A program made the position numbers and the translations under genes. This document shows, piece after piece, positions 21,344 through 21,521 of a stretch of 21,521 nucleotides of DNA. The stretch is taken from positions 1 through 21,521 of the forward strand of contig DATJLQ010000125.1 of the NCBI GenBank assembly GCA_035509415.1, written 5' to 3'. The stretch's first letter is position 1; the number at the start of each line of letters is the position of its first letter. The notes under the pieces were generated by a model. That model did not search any database, had not been told where the DNA came from, and was given only the letters and a program-made list of their open reading frames with translations. Origin of the DNA: DATJLQ01 sp035509415 (lineage in GTDB: Bacteria; Pseudomonadota; Alphaproteobacteria; JACZXZ01).

Positions 21344-21521
21344 TCAGCTCGCCGTCACGAGGGCGAGCGGGCGCTCGGCGAGCGAGATGGTGAGCGGGAG
21401 CGCCGTCACGAGATCGCCGTCGGCCTGCACGGCCTCGCCGGTCGGCCCGCGCACCGTGACCGAGGTCGCGGGCAGGATGCGCACGTCGGGGAGCCGCGCG
21501 ATGCGGTCGAGCCCGAGGGCG
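21344..21521 (-). CDS. C-terminal end of a diacylglycerol/lipid kinase-like protein (cut by window edge)
   Basis: Only the last 58 residues are present, ending in TGA at 21346-21344. The segment VQADGDLVTALPLTISLAE followed by RPLALVTAS matches the C-terminal strands of the YegS/DagK-like lipid kinase family, where a 'Q-DGE-----P' pattern precedes a short final strand. The catalytic N-terminal domain lies outside the window, so the call is tentative. The stop codon lies in a small inverted repeat, CGAGCT-TC-AGCTCG (21338-21351). Confidence 0.5.
   Translation of the reverse strand, partial: ALGLDRIARLPDVRILPATSVTVRGPTGEAVQADGDLVTALPLTISLAERPLALVTAS

Noticed and set aside
1..21521. Horizontal island, prophage or defence system
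   Set aside because: No integrase, transposase, toxin-antitoxin, nuclease or phage gene was seen. GC content and codon use look even, and the genes are core alphaproteobacterial ones.

Overview
The window is a GC-rich stretch of alphaproteobacterial chromosome, almost entirely housekeeping genes. The evidence is the cytochrome aa3 oxidase gene order (ctaC-ctaD-ctaB-small CoxF-like gene-ctaG-ctaE-DUF983), a plant/alphaproteobacterial-type glutamate-cysteine ligase beside rsmE, rsmE divergent from ubiA, and intergenic palindromes of the CTCATCCTGAGG...GTCTCGAAGGATG type that are common in this class. I cannot fix the order; Hyphomicrobiales or Rhodospirillales relatives are plausible. I see no tRNA, rRNA, transposase, phage gene or CRISPR array.

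Layout. (1) 1-5374, minus strand: a compact operon for the A-type heme-copper oxidase. It holds subunits II, I and III, the heme O synthase CtaB, the CuB assembly factor CtaG, a 46-residue membrane protein that the long-ORF view misses, and a DUF983 gene cut by the window edge. (2) 5375-5697: a gene-poor stretch with a candidate cta promoter and two palindromes. (3) 5698-7032, minus: a DUF3422 membrane protein, divergent from tldD (7201-8631, plus). (4) 8632-8876: a convergent gap filled with palindromic repeats. (5) 8877-11724, minus: two paralogous ferritin-like di-iron proteins followed by an HpnL-like membrane protein. This is the least understood operon here. (6) 11926-12396, plus: a secreted DUF302 protein, probably leaderless. 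It is convergent with gshA plus an NADPH-dependent FMN reductase (12393-14344, minus). (7) rsmE (minus) and ubiA (plus) diverge around a nested palindrome. ubiA overlaps a METTL20/ETFB-lysine-methyltransferase-like gene. (8) An unknown four-helix membrane protein (minus), then ubiD, a YbjN-like gene and pmbA (plus). A lipid-kinase-like C-terminus (minus) is cut by the right edge.

Themes. Respiration and quinone supply: the aa3 oxidase, heme O synthase, UbiA and UbiD, and possibly methylation of electron-transfer flavoprotein, which feeds ubiquinone. Redox and thiol: GshA, FMN reductase, di-iron proteins. TldD and PmbA (TldE), the two halves of one peptidase, both lie here, about 11 kb apart.

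I found no clear-cut new system. The points most worth a second look are the di-iron pair with HpnL, the several in-frame 15-bp tandem repeats (notably inside the methyltransferase), a duplicated coxF/ctaG junction that creates a coupled micro-ORF, a Glu-to-Gln change in the CuA motif of CtaC, and the nested palindrome between rsmE and ubiA.
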